From an uncultured Veillonellaceae bacterium (GTDB lineage Bacteria; Bacillota; Negativicutes; Selenomonadales; Selenomonadaceae): a stretch of 43,669 bases of DNA. The DNA is taken from positions 1-43,669 of the forward strand of contig CACXCC010000001.1 of assembly GCA_902766015.1 (NCBI GenBank), written 5' to 3'. Below the pieces are notes generated by a model, which was not told the origin of the DNA, did no database searches, and saw only the letters and a list, made by a program, of their open reading frames with translations. Every line of letters begins with the position of its first letter. Within the stretch, counting starts at the first letter, position 1. A program made the position numbers and the translations under genes. Shown here piece after piece: positions 16,045 to 24,443 of the stretch.

Positions 16045-17448
16045 TTAAAGTTCGCCTTTTGCTTCGCGGGCAACGAGATCGCGCATGATCTGCGGATACA
16101 TTTTGTCGAGACGATAGAGGAAAAGGACGACGAGGAGGATGACCCAGATGAGGATAATGCTGTACTGATAGAGATGAACGATCATGTCAATCGCGGTCTG
16201 CGGCTGAATGGCATCCGCCGTGTTCGATGCGATATAACCGGACCAAGACATGAGACCCGTGAGAATGGCACCCGTAATACCGGTACCGACTTTGTAGCCG
16301 ACGGAACCGCCGGAGAAGATCAGGCCTTCCTGACGAACGTGGAATTTCCACTGGCCGTACTCGACGACGTCACCGAGGAAACCGAAGATAACGGAGTTCA
16401 GCGGAGCAAAGCCGACGCCGCGGATGAAGCAGCTGAAGATGAGCATGTTGAAGTCATACGGGAAGAAGCAGAAGATGATGTGACCGACGAGAGCGATAAC
16501 GATACCGATAACGGACATATTGCGTTTGCCGAATTTCTGAAGCATTTTCGGGCAGAAGAGAACCGTGCAGGCGATCGTCGTGCAGACTTCAAGGAGAAGC
16601 AGGCCGCTGTAAAGGGAACCGTCGTTGAAGATGTATTTGCAGTAGTACGGAAGCAGCGTGCCCGTAACCATCTGAATAATGCACTGCATCATCCAAATCG
16701 TCATAGCCATCCAGAAATATTTGTTGGAAAGCAGACATTTAAGAGATTTCCCGACAGGCACTTTCGCGACTTTTTCGCGGGCTTTGATGACGACTTTCTC
16801 TTCGCACTGTTTAAAGCAGAGCATGAGGAGAAGGAACGCAAGGACGGCCCATGCACCCATGACTTCGATCCAGGCCTGCTGATTGTCACCGAGCATTTTT
16901 ACAAGCGGCAGCGTTGCGGAAATCGAGATGATTTTACCGACGGGGGAGAGTGCCATACGCGTGATGGAAAGCATGTCGCGCTCACGCGAAATACGCGTCA
17001 TCATGGCGGAGAGGGAACCGTACGGCAGGTTTAATGCCGTGTAGCAAATCGTATTGCAGAAGTTGTACGTAATGAAAACGTAGAGGAACTTCATGAATTC
17101 GGTGCAGTCCTGAGGAACCGTGTAGATCAGGACGATGGAAATGCAGAACGGGATACTCGACCAGAGAATCCAAGGACGGGATTGACCCCAACGGGAATGG
17201 GTACGTTCGACGATGAAACCCATGCAGATATCGGAGAAACCGTCGAAGATACGGGAGATGAGCAGAACGAGACCTACGGTCGTCGGAGCGACGCCGGCGT
17301 AGTCCGTGTAGAAAAACGTCAGGATCGTCATGGCGCCGGCGACGATGTTCATTGCCGTATCGCCGACTGCGTAGGAAATGCGGGTAAACCAGGAAATACG
17401 TTCATCGGCTGCCGGTGGGACAGTTCCGGTTGATTGGACATTACTCAT
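16045..17448 (-). CDS. GPH-family sugar:cation symporter (MFS_2)
   Basis: Twelve-helix membrane transporter related to MelB, UidB and XynP, which import glycosides or sugars with Na+ or H+. Early motifs include YAVGDTAMNIV, the DGFSDICMGF segment with the conserved aspartates near helix 2, and SRWGQSRPWILW, the loop 2-3 signature of the family. Length is 467 residues from the ATG at 17448, which has GGAGG at 17458-17462 nine bases upstream. It lies 17 bases after the isomerase gene, ends in a strong terminator, and is next to a sugar-sensing two-component operon. Substrate cannot be deduced. Many relatives take up pentosides or glucuronides. Confidence 0.88.
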   Translation of the reverse strand: MSNVQSTGTVPPAADERISWFTRISYAVGDTAMNIVAGAMTILTFFYTDYAGVAPTTVGLVLLISRIFDGFSDICMGFIVERTHSRWGQSRPWILWSSIPFCISIVLIYTVPQDCTEFMKFLYVFITYNFCNTICYTALNLPYGSLSAMMTRISRERDMLSITRMALSPVGKIISISATLPLVKMLGDNQQAWIEVMGAWAVLAFLLLMLCFKQCEEKVVIKAREKVAKVPVGKSLKCLLSNKYFWMAMTIWMMQCIIQMVTGTLLPYYCKYIFNDGSLYSGLLLLEVCTTIACTVLFCPKMLQKFGKRNMSVIGIVIALVGHIIFCFFPYDFNMLIFSCFIRGVGFAPLNSVIFGFLGDVVEYGQWKFHVRQEGLIFSGGSVGYKVGTGITGAILTGLMSWSGYIASNTADAIQPQTAIDMIVHLYQYSIILIWVILLVVLFLYRLDKMYPQIMRDLVAREAKGEL

Positions 17449-17465
17449 GATGATAAACCTCCGGA

Positions 17466-18248
17466 TCAATCGTTCATGATGGCTTCAACGGCCGTTTTCG
17501 TATCCGTTGCCGGGAACAGTTCGTAACCGACGCGGTTCTCGTAGCCGAGGCGTTCGAGCGTCTGATAAACGTTGTGGTAGTTGATCTCGCCCGTTCCCGG
17601 TTCGTGACGGCCCGGGCAATCCGCAACGTGGATGTGGCCGATCTGGTCGATGTATTTCTCGAGGTTGTAGCAGAGTGCGCCTTCGTTGTACTGCATATGA
17701 TAAGCGTCAAAAAGGACTTTGAGGTACGGGGAGTTGATGAGGCGCGTGATTTCCGCGGCCATCTGCGTCGTCTGCAGGAAGTTGCCGACATGGTCGACTT
17801 TGATGTTCAGCGCCTCAAGGTTCATGCGGATGCCGTACGATTCGGCGAGTTTGACGGAAGCGAGGAGCGTGTCATACATTGAGCAGAGCTTTACCGTATC
17901 GGAGAGTTCGTCGTAATGGTTGACGACAACGCCGCCTTCGCCGAGCGCGTTCGAATGAATCGTGACTGTTGCGGCACGAACTTTTTTGGCAGCCTGCAGG
18001 GATTTTTCGAGGTCGCGCAGGTAAGCTTCTTTGTGGGTCGGGTCAACGAGGGAATAATCCGCGTCACCGTTGAAACCGCTGATGGCGATACCGGCTTTTT
18101 CGGCGGCTGCTTTGACCTGATCGAGGTCGCGGATGCGCCAATCCCAAAACTCGACGGATTCAAACCCGTCGGCTTTGGCAGCGGCAAAACGATCTTCGAA
18201 CGGGAGCTCCGTGTAGAGCGTATCGATGCAGGCACAATGTTTAATCAT
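17466..18248 (-). CDS. Hydroxypyruvate isomerase-like TIM-barrel enzyme (Hyi/OtnI family)
   Basis: Xylose-isomerase-like TIM barrel of 260 residues. The diagnostic segment CPGRHEPGTGEINY at 211-224 is the signature of the Hyi/OtnI group, which isomerise hydroxypyruvate or 2-oxo-tetronates. Likely metal and catalytic residues are E144 (MNLEALN), D181 and H184 (FDAYHM), H207 (GHIHVAD) and E243 (GYELFP). The ATG at 18248 has AGGAGG upstream. It is the first gene of a two-gene operon with a sugar symporter. No OtnC, OtnK, glyoxylate carboligase or tartronate reductase is in the window, so the pathway is open and a related epimerase activity is possible. Confidence 0.83.
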   Translation of the reverse strand: MIKHCACIDTLYTELPFEDRFAAAKADGFESVEFWDWRIRDLDQVKAAAEKAGIAISGFNGDADYSLVDPTHKEAYLRDLEKSLQAAKKVRAATVTIHSNALGEGGVVVNHYDELSDTVKLCSMYDTLLASVKLAESYGIRMNLEALNIKVDHVGNFLQTTQMAAEITRLINSPYLKVLFDAYHMQYNEGALCYNLEKYIDQIGHIHVADCPGRHEPGTGEINYHNVYQTLERLGYENRVGYELFPATDTKTAVEAIMND

Positions 18249-18325
18249 GATAAATCCTCCTAAAACTGTGAATCTCTGACGTTTTGTTCAAGATGTTTAT
18301 GAGTTCGTGTTTTCTTTATGGTCAT

Positions 18326-18331
18326 ATTATA
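18326..18331 (-). promoter_or_regulatory. Probable activator-dependent promoter of the isomerase-symporter operon
   Basis: A consensus TATAAT (complement of 18326-18331) lies about 80 bases before the isomerase start, but no good -35 hexamer is present at 16-18 bases. That pattern suits control by an activator such as the nearby AraC-type response regulator. GAAAA words recur 19 bases apart just upstream. Whether they are a binding site is a guess. Confidence 0.45.
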
Positions 18332-18370
18332 TCGTTTTCACGAATCCGTATAATTTTCTCATTTTTATAA

Positions 18371-18459
18371 AAGTTGCTTTATTTTTGGCAGTTGATATGA
18401 GATGACGTATTTTAGGCATAAAAATAAGACAACCTCCGGAGAAGTTGCCTTATTTTTGG
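18371..18459. repeat. Duplicated 18-mer in the spacer
   Basis: AAGTTGCTTTATTTTTGG at 18371-18388 recurs as AAGTTGCCTTATTTTTGG at 18442-18459, 17 of 18 bases alike and 71 bases apart. The second copy is one arm of the ABC-operon terminator, so the first may be a decayed duplicate terminator arm. Confidence 0.6.
18420..18457 (-). terminator. Terminator of the ABC importer operon
   Basis: AAAAATAAG plus CAAC (18420-18433) pair with GTTG plus CTTATTTTT (18444-18457), with one mismatch. The hairpin lies 12 bases past the last ABC gene and could work in both directions because each end is A/T rich. Confidence 0.8.
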
Positions 18460-18469
18460 ATTTATGCCG

Positions 18470-19213
18470 TTATAACAGGGAAGCAAGCAGTTCTTTCGTG
18501 TAAGCTTCCTTCGGATTCGTGAAAATGTCATTCGGCGTTCCCGTTTCGACGGCGCGGCCGTTGTGCATGACCATGACGCGGTCGGCGAGCCTGCGGGCGA
18601 GGAGCAGATCGTGCGTGATAAAGAGACAGCCGATTTGATGACGTTTGCAGGCATTGCGGATCATGGCGGCGACTTCGCCGCGCGTGCTGACGTCAAGTGC
18701 GCTTGTCGCTTCGTCGCAGAGCAGAATCTGCGGTTTGATGCAGAGGGCACGCAGGATTGCGGCACGCTGACATTCACCGCCGCTGACTTCGTGCGGATAA
18801 CGATCGAGACGTTCGACCGGAAGCTGTACTTCCTTTAACAGATCCTGCAGTTCCTGCTCCGTAAATGTCAAATGATAGTTTCGGATACCGGCGAGGATAC
18901 TTTCCCGCAGCGTATAACGCGGATGAAACGAACGCATGGGGTTCTGGAAAACCATCTGAATATGGCGGTAGAGCTCTTTCTTTTTCCGCTCCGGGACATG
19001 CGTGATGTCTTGACCGTCAAGGATGATTTTACCGTCGTCCGGCGTCGAAAACTGCGCGATGAGGCGTCCTGTCGTGCTTTTGCCGGAACCGCTTTCGCCG
19101 GCGAGGACGAGGAGTTCACCCGCGTCGAGCGTAAAGGAAAGGTGATCGACGGCGGCAAACGTTTCCCCGCGGCGTCGGTATGTTTTGACGAGACCCTGTA
19201 CGTCAAGAAGCAT
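18470..19213 (-). CDS. Oligopeptide/nickel-type ABC transporter ATPase (DppF/NikE-like)
   Basis: Second cytoplasmic ATPase of the importer, 247 residues. Walker A is GESGSGKST at about 39-47. The signature is VSGGECQRAAI and Walker B is ILLCDEATSALD, followed by the switch region FITHDL. The ATG at 19213 has AAAGGAGG upstream. An upstream in-frame start near 19261 would overlap the previous gene by far more. The start overlaps the preceding ATPase gene by 11 bases. It lacks a long C-terminal oligopeptide-binding extension, as in NikE-like proteins. It is the last gene of the permease-permease-binding protein-ATPase-ATPase operon. Confidence 0.9.
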   Translation of the reverse strand: MLLDVQGLVKTYRRRGETFAAVDHLSFTLDAGELLVLAGESGSGKSTTGRLIAQFSTPDDGKIILDGQDITHVPERKKKELYRHIQMVFQNPMRSFHPRYTLRESILAGIRNYHLTFTEQELQDLLKEVQLPVERLDRYPHEVSGGECQRAAILRALCIKPQILLCDEATSALDVSTRGEVAAMIRNACKRHQIGCLFITHDLLLARRLADRVMVMHNGRAVETGTPNDIFTNPKEAYTKELLASLL

Positions 19214-20054
19214 GGTTTTCGCCTCCTTTGCCGGGGTGTACGCGGGAATTTGACACGTCAACCGATGAGGATGACAGGGGAACGGCAGATTCGCCGATGA
19301 GTCCCGAATGCGTCAACAACTCGCGCGTATACGGCGACTGCGGCTGACGAATGATGTCGGCGGCCGGGCCGTATTCCTGAATTCTTCCGTTTTTGAGAAC
19401 GAGCAGGGTGTCTGCAACATAAGCCGCGAGACGCAGGTCATGTGTGACGAGAATGACAGCCGTGTCATGGTTTTGACGCAATGCGAGCATGGCGTCGGCC
19501 ATTTTTTTCTGCGTGATACTGTCAACTGCTGACGTCGGTTCATCCGCAAGCAGAATGCGCGGCGGGATCAAAAGCGGGAATAACAGTTCCGCGCGCTGGA
19601 CCATGCCGCCGGAAAGTTCCTGCGGATGAGACTGCAGGCTTTGGGGAGGCAAGCCGAGCGATGCGGCCGCTTTTTCGGCCCGTTTGCGGAAATCCGCGTC
19701 AAAACATTTGCAGAAACGAGCGGCGTCAACGAGCTGCTTTTCGATACTGTGAACCGGGCAGAACGAAGACAACGCGTCCTGAAACGCGACGCTGATCCCC
19801 GTACCGCGCAGCGGCTTCAGGTCAGCCGGCTTATGAATCGTTCGGCCGAGAGCAGTGATCGTACCGTTCGTTACGGATGCGCCTTGCTCGAGTAAGCCGC
19901 CGATTGCTTTGAGGATTGTCGATTTTCCGCTGCCCGATTGACCGGCAATGACGAGAAACTCGCCCGGTTGCAGGGAAAACGAGACATTTCGGGCAATGGC
20001 GCGCGAACCTGCCGTTACCGTAACACCCTGCAGGGTGAGAATCGGCTCGTTCAT
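19203..20054 (-). CDS. Oligopeptide/nickel-type ABC transporter ATPase (DppD/NikD-like)
   Basis: First cytoplasmic ATPase of the importer, 283 residues. It has GQSGSGKST (Walker A), ELSGGMVQRAEL (signature), ILLADEPTSAVD (Walker B) and LVTHDLRLAAYVAD. The C-terminal tail IRQPQSPYTRELL is the usual oligopeptide-family ending. I chose the ATG at 20054 because AAAGGAGAT sits nine bases upstream. An ATG at 20084 would add ten residues without its own ribosome binding site. It is transcribed with the binding protein gene upstream and the partner ATPase downstream. Confidence 0.88.
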   Translation of the reverse strand: MNEPILTLQGVTVTAGSRAIARNVSFSLQPGEFLVIAGQSGSGKSTILKAIGGLLEQGASVTNGTITALGRTIHKPADLKPLRGTGISVAFQDALSSFCPVHSIEKQLVDAARFCKCFDADFRKRAEKAAASLGLPPQSLQSHPQELSGGMVQRAELLFPLLIPPRILLADEPTSAVDSITQKKMADAMLALRQNHDTAVILVTHDLRLAAYVADTLLVLKNGRIQEYGPAADIIRQPQSPYTRELLTHSGLIGESAVPLSSSSVDVSNSRVHPGKGGENHAS

Positions 20055-20085
20055 CTGCTTCATCTCCTTTAGCCGTTTTTTCATG

Positions 20086-21639
20086 TTACTTCATGTCAAG
20101 TTCCGGCGTGATTTCGTAGTAATCGGACGGATGTGCGACAAAGCCTTCGACGTTCGGCTTCATGACAAAGCTCATCTTCAGGAACGAAGCGTAGAAAACG
20201 CCGTTGTCATCGAGGATTTTCTGCTGAATCTGCAGAGCGAGGGCATTGCGCTGGCTGCGGTCAAACGTGTTGTGCAGTTGGTCGATGAGAGCATCGACTT
20301 CCGGATTGCTGTAATAACCGTTGTTATACGGCTGGTTCGAGTAGATTTTGCTCATGAGGTAATATTCCGGGTCACCGGTCGGAGCCGTAACAATTGCCTG
20401 TGCATAGATATCGTATTCGCCGCGTTTGAGGAAGTCTTTGTAGTTATCCGTAGCGTTGACGTCAACTTTGATGCCGATATCTTTGAGGGAGGACTGCGCA
20501 TACTCGGCGAGCAGCGGCAGTTCCTGACGCGACGTATAGGTCAGCCAGCGAACCGTCAAAGGCTGACCGTCTTTCATGACATAGCCGTCGGCGTTCTTTT
20601 CCGTATAACCGGCTTCGGCGAGGAGCTGACGTGCTTTCTCCTGATCGAATTTCGGACCGTTGAGTCCTTTGCCGTAAGCTGTCGTTTCCGGGAATGCACC
20701 GACTGCGGCGATTCCGTTGCCGTTTAAGAGCACATTGACGAATTTATCCTTGTCGATTGCCATGCTGATAGCCTGACGGACTTTCGGATCCTGAATCTGC
20801 GGGGAATGGAAGTTCATGGCAGCCTGATAGACGCGGGACGTACCGGTAGAGCTGATTTTGAATTTATTCGTATCCTGGAAGTTGGCGAGACTTGCGTAGG
20901 GAAGTCCCTGAACGGCGTCAACTTCGCCGCTCTGCATGGCAAGGGAGAGCGAGTCGCCGTCCGTGATGCTGCGGACGATGACTTTGTCCATCTTCGGTTT
21001 GACATCGCCCCAGTAGTTTTCGTTTTTCTTGAGTTCGACGCCCTGATCCGTGACTTTGACGGCAACATACGGGCCCGTGCCGACGGCAATGCGGTCCTTG
21101 ACGCCGGCTTCCATATCAATGATTGCACCGTACGGATCGGCAAGGTAGTTGATGAGTGCCGGGACTTTTTCTTTGGCGCGGATCGTAACGGTTTGACCGT
21201 CAGCCGTGATCGTGTCAATTTTCAGGTCATGCGGAGCGCGGTCGTTGCGTTTGATGAGGTCTTCGAGGCAGGCTTTGACGGCTGCGCCCGTTACTTTTTT
21301 GCCGTTGGAGAATGTAATATTTTCCTTCAGCTTGATTTCAACCGTGTTGTCGTCAATCTGTTTGTACGACTCGGCAAGCCACGGCTGAACATCCATGTTG
21401 TTGTCAAATTTAAAGAGCGTTTCGCCGACGCCGTAACGTACGGCACTCCAGCCGCAGTACGTGTCATGCGGATCTGTGCTGGCGTTCTGCATGGCCGGCC
21501 CGTAAGCCATTGTACCGTAGCGGAAGACTTTGCCCTGGTCTTTGGCGGCGCTTCCGGAACCGGAGTCGGAGCCGCAGCCCGTGAGCAGAAGGGATGCGCC
21601 GATCAGCAGCGCACCGAGACATTTGAGTCTTTTGTTCAT
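20086..21639 (-). CDS. Solute-binding lipoprotein, family 5 (peptide/nickel class)
   Basis: Extracytoplasmic receptor of the ABC importer, 517 residues. The N-terminus is a lipoprotein signal with lipobox LLLTGC (Cys 22), then a Ser/Gly linker. The body is SBP_bac_5, with VRYGVGETLFKFDNNMDVQPWLAESY near the start and KVRQAISMAIDKDKFVNVLL in the middle. Start ATG at 21639 has GAGGTGA upstream. Family members bind peptides, nickel, or metal-metallophore complexes. The sequence alone does not settle which. The divergent methyltransferases and the metal-sensor fusion argue for a metal or metallophore ligand here, as inference only. Confidence 0.88.
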   Translation of the reverse strand: MNKRLKCLGALLIGASLLLTGCGSDSGSGSAAKDQGKVFRYGTMAYGPAMQNASTDPHDTYCGWSAVRYGVGETLFKFDNNMDVQPWLAESYKQIDDNTVEIKLKENITFSNGKKVTGAAVKACLEDLIKRNDRAPHDLKIDTITADGQTVTIRAKEKVPALINYLADPYGAIIDMEAGVKDRIAVGTGPYVAVKVTDQGVELKKNENYWGDVKPKMDKVIVRSITDGDSLSLAMQSGEVDAVQGLPYASLANFQDTNKFKISSTGTSRVYQAAMNFHSPQIQDPKVRQAISMAIDKDKFVNVLLNGNGIAAVGAFPETTAYGKGLNGPKFDQEKARQLLAEAGYTEKNADGYVMKDGQPLTVRWLTYTSRQELPLLAEYAQSSLKDIGIKVDVNATDNYKDFLKRGEYDIYAQAIVTAPTGDPEYYLMSKIYSNQPYNNGYYSNPEVDALIDQLHNTFDRSQRNALALQIQQKILDDNGVFYASFLKMSFVMKPNVEGFVAHPSDYYEITPELDMK

Positions 21640-21644
21640 GAAAG

Positions 21645-22457
21645 TCACCTCGTTGATTTTGTGTCAGCCAAATCCCGCAGGGAATCGGCCATGAGTTGGA
21701 AAAGAGCTACCGTGATAAAAATAGCGAAACCCGGAACGAAAACGGTCCAGGGAGCACTCTGAAGAAGATTGCGTGCGCCGCTCATCATCGATCCCCATTC
21801 GGCGGCCGGAGGTGCCGTGCCGAGACCGAGGAAGGAAAGACCGGCGATTTCCGTGATGATCGTGCCGATGTCCAGTGCGGCCGTGATGCAGATGGGGCCG
21901 ATGACAAGCGGTAAAATCTGGACGAAAAGGATGCGCCAAAATGAAAAACCGCTCATCTGTGCCGCTTCGATAAAAAATTCGCGGCGCAGAGGGAGAACTT
22001 CGTTGCGAACGAGCCGTGTATATTTCGGCCAGGCAACGACGGCGATCGCCGCAGCGGCATTGATCGTACCGCCGCCGAGAATACCCGCGACGGCGATGGC
22101 GAAAACCATGACCGGAAATGCGAGAAAAACATCGGTCAAACGAAGGAGTACGGTTGTCAATTTCCCTTTATGATAACCGCAAAAAAGTCCGACAAATGTG
22201 CCGAAAGCCGCGGCAATAAAGGCGACGGCGACAGCGGAACAGACTGTGATCTGCGCGCCTGCGATCGTACGCGCGAGCATATCGCGTCCGTAACGGTCCG
22301 TGCCGAGGAGATGCGTGCTGTTCGGAGCCTGCAGAGCGATGTCGAGATTTTGTTCATACGGTCCGTACGGCAGGATATATTCCGCGGTCAGGGAAATGAG
22401 CAGGCCGAAGAGAATGAGGCCGAGGAAGAAGAAAAATTTGCGTTTCTTTTTTGACAT
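21645..22457 (-). CDS. ABC transporter permease (DppC/NikC-like)
   Basis: Inner-membrane permease of 270 residues. After a short basic N-terminus (MSKKKRK) comes one membrane helix, the LLGTDRYGRDMLAR segment typical of the DppC group, and four or five further helices. The ATPase-docking EAA loop is at QMSGFSFWRILFVQILPLVIGPI. The ATG at 22457 has AAAGGAGG upstream; a longer frame would overlap the partner permease. The stop falls just before the binding-protein start. It should pair with the DppB-like permease to form the channel. Confidence 0.9.
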   Translation of the reverse strand: MSKKKRKFFFFLGLILFGLLISLTAEYILPYGPYEQNLDIALQAPNSTHLLGTDRYGRDMLARTIAGAQITVCSAVAVAFIAAAFGTFVGLFCGYHKGKLTTVLLRLTDVFLAFPVMVFAIAVAGILGGGTINAAAAIAVVAWPKYTRLVRNEVLPLRREFFIEAAQMSGFSFWRILFVQILPLVIGPICITAALDIGTIITEIAGLSFLGLGTAPPAAEWGSMMSGARNLLQSAPWTVFVPGFAIFITVALFQLMADSLRDLADTKSTR

Positions 22458-22461
22458 GAAC

Positions 22462-23400
22462 TCAATCCTCCTTTCCCTGCAGAGCCGAGCGCGGATCGAG
22501 GAAACCGCAGACGATATCGGAGAGCAGATTGACGCCGACATAGATAACGGACATCCAAATGACGTATGCCTGAATGACCGGGTAATCGCGCATCATGATC
22601 GCGTCAACAGCGAGTTTGCCGATGCCGTCCCAAAGGAAAATCGACTCAATAATGGCCGCACCGCCGAGGAGGGAACCCGCCGAAACGGCAAGAAGCGCGA
22701 GAAGCGGCGCCGCAACGCTTCGGAGAACATAATGGGTGAGCACATAACGATAAGGAAGGCCGCGTGACAGTGCCGCGCGGACATAGTCTTTGCCGAGTTC
22801 ATCGAGGAAAACCGCGCGGATCTGACGCATGTATTTTGCCGTCATCGCAATGGCGAGCGTCAAAGCCGGCAGGACGGGCAGGGTTGACGAGTCAGCCTGC
22901 AGGAACGAGAATACATGCCATTTGACGGCGAAGAGGTAAAGCAGGATGATCGCGACGAAGAAATCCGGGAGTGAGTTGCCCGTAAACGAAAGCAGGCGAA
23001 CGATTTGATCCCAAATACTGCCTTTACGGATCGCGGCGAGGATACCGAGCGGCAGCGAAATGACGAGTGTCATGACGAGTGCGAGTACCATGAGTTCGAC
23101 GGTCGCGGGCAGTTTGTCGAGAATTGACGTCAGGACCGGTGCGCCGGAGACGAACGAGTTACCCATGTCGCCCTGCAGAATTTTGACGACCCAGTTGACA
23201 TACTGCGTGAAAAAATCCTTGTCCAGCCCGAGTACGGCGCGTTTTTCTGCGGCCACCGCTTCCGTTGCGCCGCCGTTTTGGTCATAAAGAATATCGACGG
23301 TATCCGTTGTGACCGTGTGCATGAGTGCAAACGATAAAAAAGTAATGCCGATCAAAATCGGTATGAGATGGGACAGACGCCCGATGATGTAGCCACGCAA
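22462..23400 (-). CDS. ABC transporter permease (DppB/NikB-like)
   Basis: Partner inner-membrane permease, first gene of the ABC operon. The 312-residue reading begins with TTG at 23400, six bases after AAAGGAGG, giving MRGYIIGRLSHLIPILIGITFLSF. That matches the standard DppB N-terminus exactly. A longer frame from 23463 adds unconserved residues. Other family features are LGLDKDFFTQYVNWV, LSFTGNSLPDFFVAIILLY and the EAA loop with YVRAALSRGLPYRYVLTHYVLRSV. It is separated from the DppC-like gene by four bases. Confidence 0.9.
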   Translation of the reverse strand: MRGYIIGRLSHLIPILIGITFLSFALMHTVTTDTVDILYDQNGGATEAVAAEKRAVLGLDKDFFTQYVNWVVKILQGDMGNSFVSGAPVLTSILDKLPATVELMVLALVMTLVISLPLGILAAIRKGSIWDQIVRLLSFTGNSLPDFFVAIILLYLFAVKWHVFSFLQADSSTLPVLPALTLAIAMTAKYMRQIRAVFLDELGKDYVRAALSRGLPYRYVLTHYVLRSVAAPLLALLAVSAGSLLGGAAIIESIFLWDGIGKLAVDAIMMRDYPVIQAYVIWMSVIYVGVNLLSDIVCGFLDPRSALQGKED

Positions 23401-23465
23401 AAGAGGCCTCCTTTCTGACATCAATCGCGTGATGATGTCTTTGCTTACCATATATGACATCAATT

Positions 23466-23538
23466 ATTATAAAGGATGACACAGAAAAACAGTATGCCCC
23501 GAGGGGGGATAGCCGGATTTGTGATTATTCGTTATACT
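23466..23538. promoter_or_regulatory. Divergent promoter region with GC-tract operator candidate
   Basis: TATAAT on the minus strand (complement of 23466-23471) serves the ABC operon, and TATACT at 23533-23538 on the plus strand serves the methyltransferase. Both lack good -35 boxes. Between them, 23493-23511 reads TATGCCCCGAGGGGGGATA, a CCCC/GGGG tract with AT-rich ends that overlaps both -35 positions. Its form resembles the G/C-tract operators of CsoR/RcnR-type repressors. The match is by eye, and the repeat is imperfect. Confidence 0.5.
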
Positions 23539-23574
23539 GATACATATATCGGTACGGATCGACAGGAGGAGCCT

Positions 23575-24330
23575 ATGAATGAATTGAAACAGCGTATCCG
23601 CACGTATTGGAACCGCCGCAGCCGCGGATTCAGTGCGGTGAGACGTCAGGAACTCGCGAGCAGTGATGCGGCAGCGTGGCAGAACTATATCAAAGGCCTT
23701 TTGCCGCAGGGACGCAGACTGCAGATCCTTGATGTCGGCACGGGCCCGGGATTTCTCGCGATCATTCTTGCGGATCTCGGACATATGGTGACGGCCATCG
23801 ACTCCTCATCCGGGATGATCCGCGAAGCGTGGGGCAATGCCGACGAATACCGCGCCGATAATATCGAGTTTTATGTCGGAGACGCACAGGCGCTTCCGTT
23901 TGCCGAAAACAGTTTTGATGTCATCATTTCGCGTAACCTGACGTGGAATTTGCCGGATGTAGCGGCGGCTTATGCCGACTGGTACCGTATGTTAAAACCG
24001 GGCGGATTGCTCCTGAACTTTGACTCGAATTACGGGCCCGTGCGTTTTGACGCGACGGCGAAGGAAACGGAAAATATCCATCACGATCTTGACACGCAGT
24101 TATTGCTTGAATGCGAGACACTGAAGGATGCGCTCGCGATCAGCCGCGAATGTCGACCGGTTTGGGATCTCCAGCGTGTACGGGCAATCGGTTTTACGGA
24201 CTGTGCAGTAACTCCGGATATTCGTGAGGCGGTCCATACGTCCGATGAAATGAAGTACGATTCCGAAGCGGTTTTCTGCCTGCGAGCAAGGAAATCAGCT
24301 ACGGGAAAAGCCGGTACGGTTTCTGCATGA
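23575..24330 (+). CDS. Class I SAM-dependent methyltransferase
   Basis: Methyltransf_11-type enzyme of 251 residues. Motif I is LDVGTGPGFLAIILA, followed by the acidic VTAIDSSSGMI and GDAQALPFAENSFDVIISRNLTWNLPD. The post-motif is RMLKPGGLLLNFDSNYG. The ATG at 23575 has GGAGGAG just upstream. The gene diverges from the importer operon, sharing a 175-base control region, which suggests joint regulation. The target of methylation is unknown; a small molecule tied to the importer's ligand is the working idea. No metal-binding or DNA-binding part is visible in this one. Confidence 0.85.
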   Translation: MNELKQRIRTYWNRRSRGFSAVRRQELASSDAAAWQNYIKGLLPQGRRLQILDVGTGPGFLAIILADLGHMVTAIDSSSGMIREAWGNADEYRADNIEFYVGDAQALPFAENSFDVIISRNLTWNLPDVAAAYADWYRMLKPGGLLLNFDSNYGPVRFDATAKETENIHHDLDTQLLLECETLKDALAISRECRPVWDLQRVRAIGFTDCAVTPDIREAVHTSDEMKYDSEAVFCLRARKSATGKAGTVSA

Positions 24331-24377
24331 TTCAACTTCATATCGGTAAAATGTCATAGTAAGGTAGATCAGGGCAG

Positions 24378-24410
24378 TTGACATTTCTCCCGCAATCAAC
24401 GTATCATAAT
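24378..24410 (+). promoter_or_regulatory. Promoter candidate of the methyltransferase-CsoR fusion gene
   Basis: A consensus TTGACA (24378-24383) is followed by TATCATAAT at 24402-24410, at a wider than ideal spacing of 19-21 bases. Long spacing is seen at promoters that need a regulator. GGGGGCGCCC at 24431-24440 lies between promoter and start and holds a GGGCGCCC palindrome; it may be operator, ribosome binding site or both. Confidence 0.45.
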
Positions 24411-24443
24411 AGAAAGAAATCGAGCATAACGGGGGCGCCCTTT

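Noticed and set aside
16174..17034. A 286-codon + strand frame opposite the symporter gene
   Set aside because: Highly charged, His/Asp-rich translation that reflects the complement of hydrophobic codons in the transporter.
23455..23484. Possible NikR box formed by repeated TGTCAT words before the ABC operon
   Set aside because: The two TGTCAT words are direct, not inverted, and do not match the NikR consensus arms or spacing.
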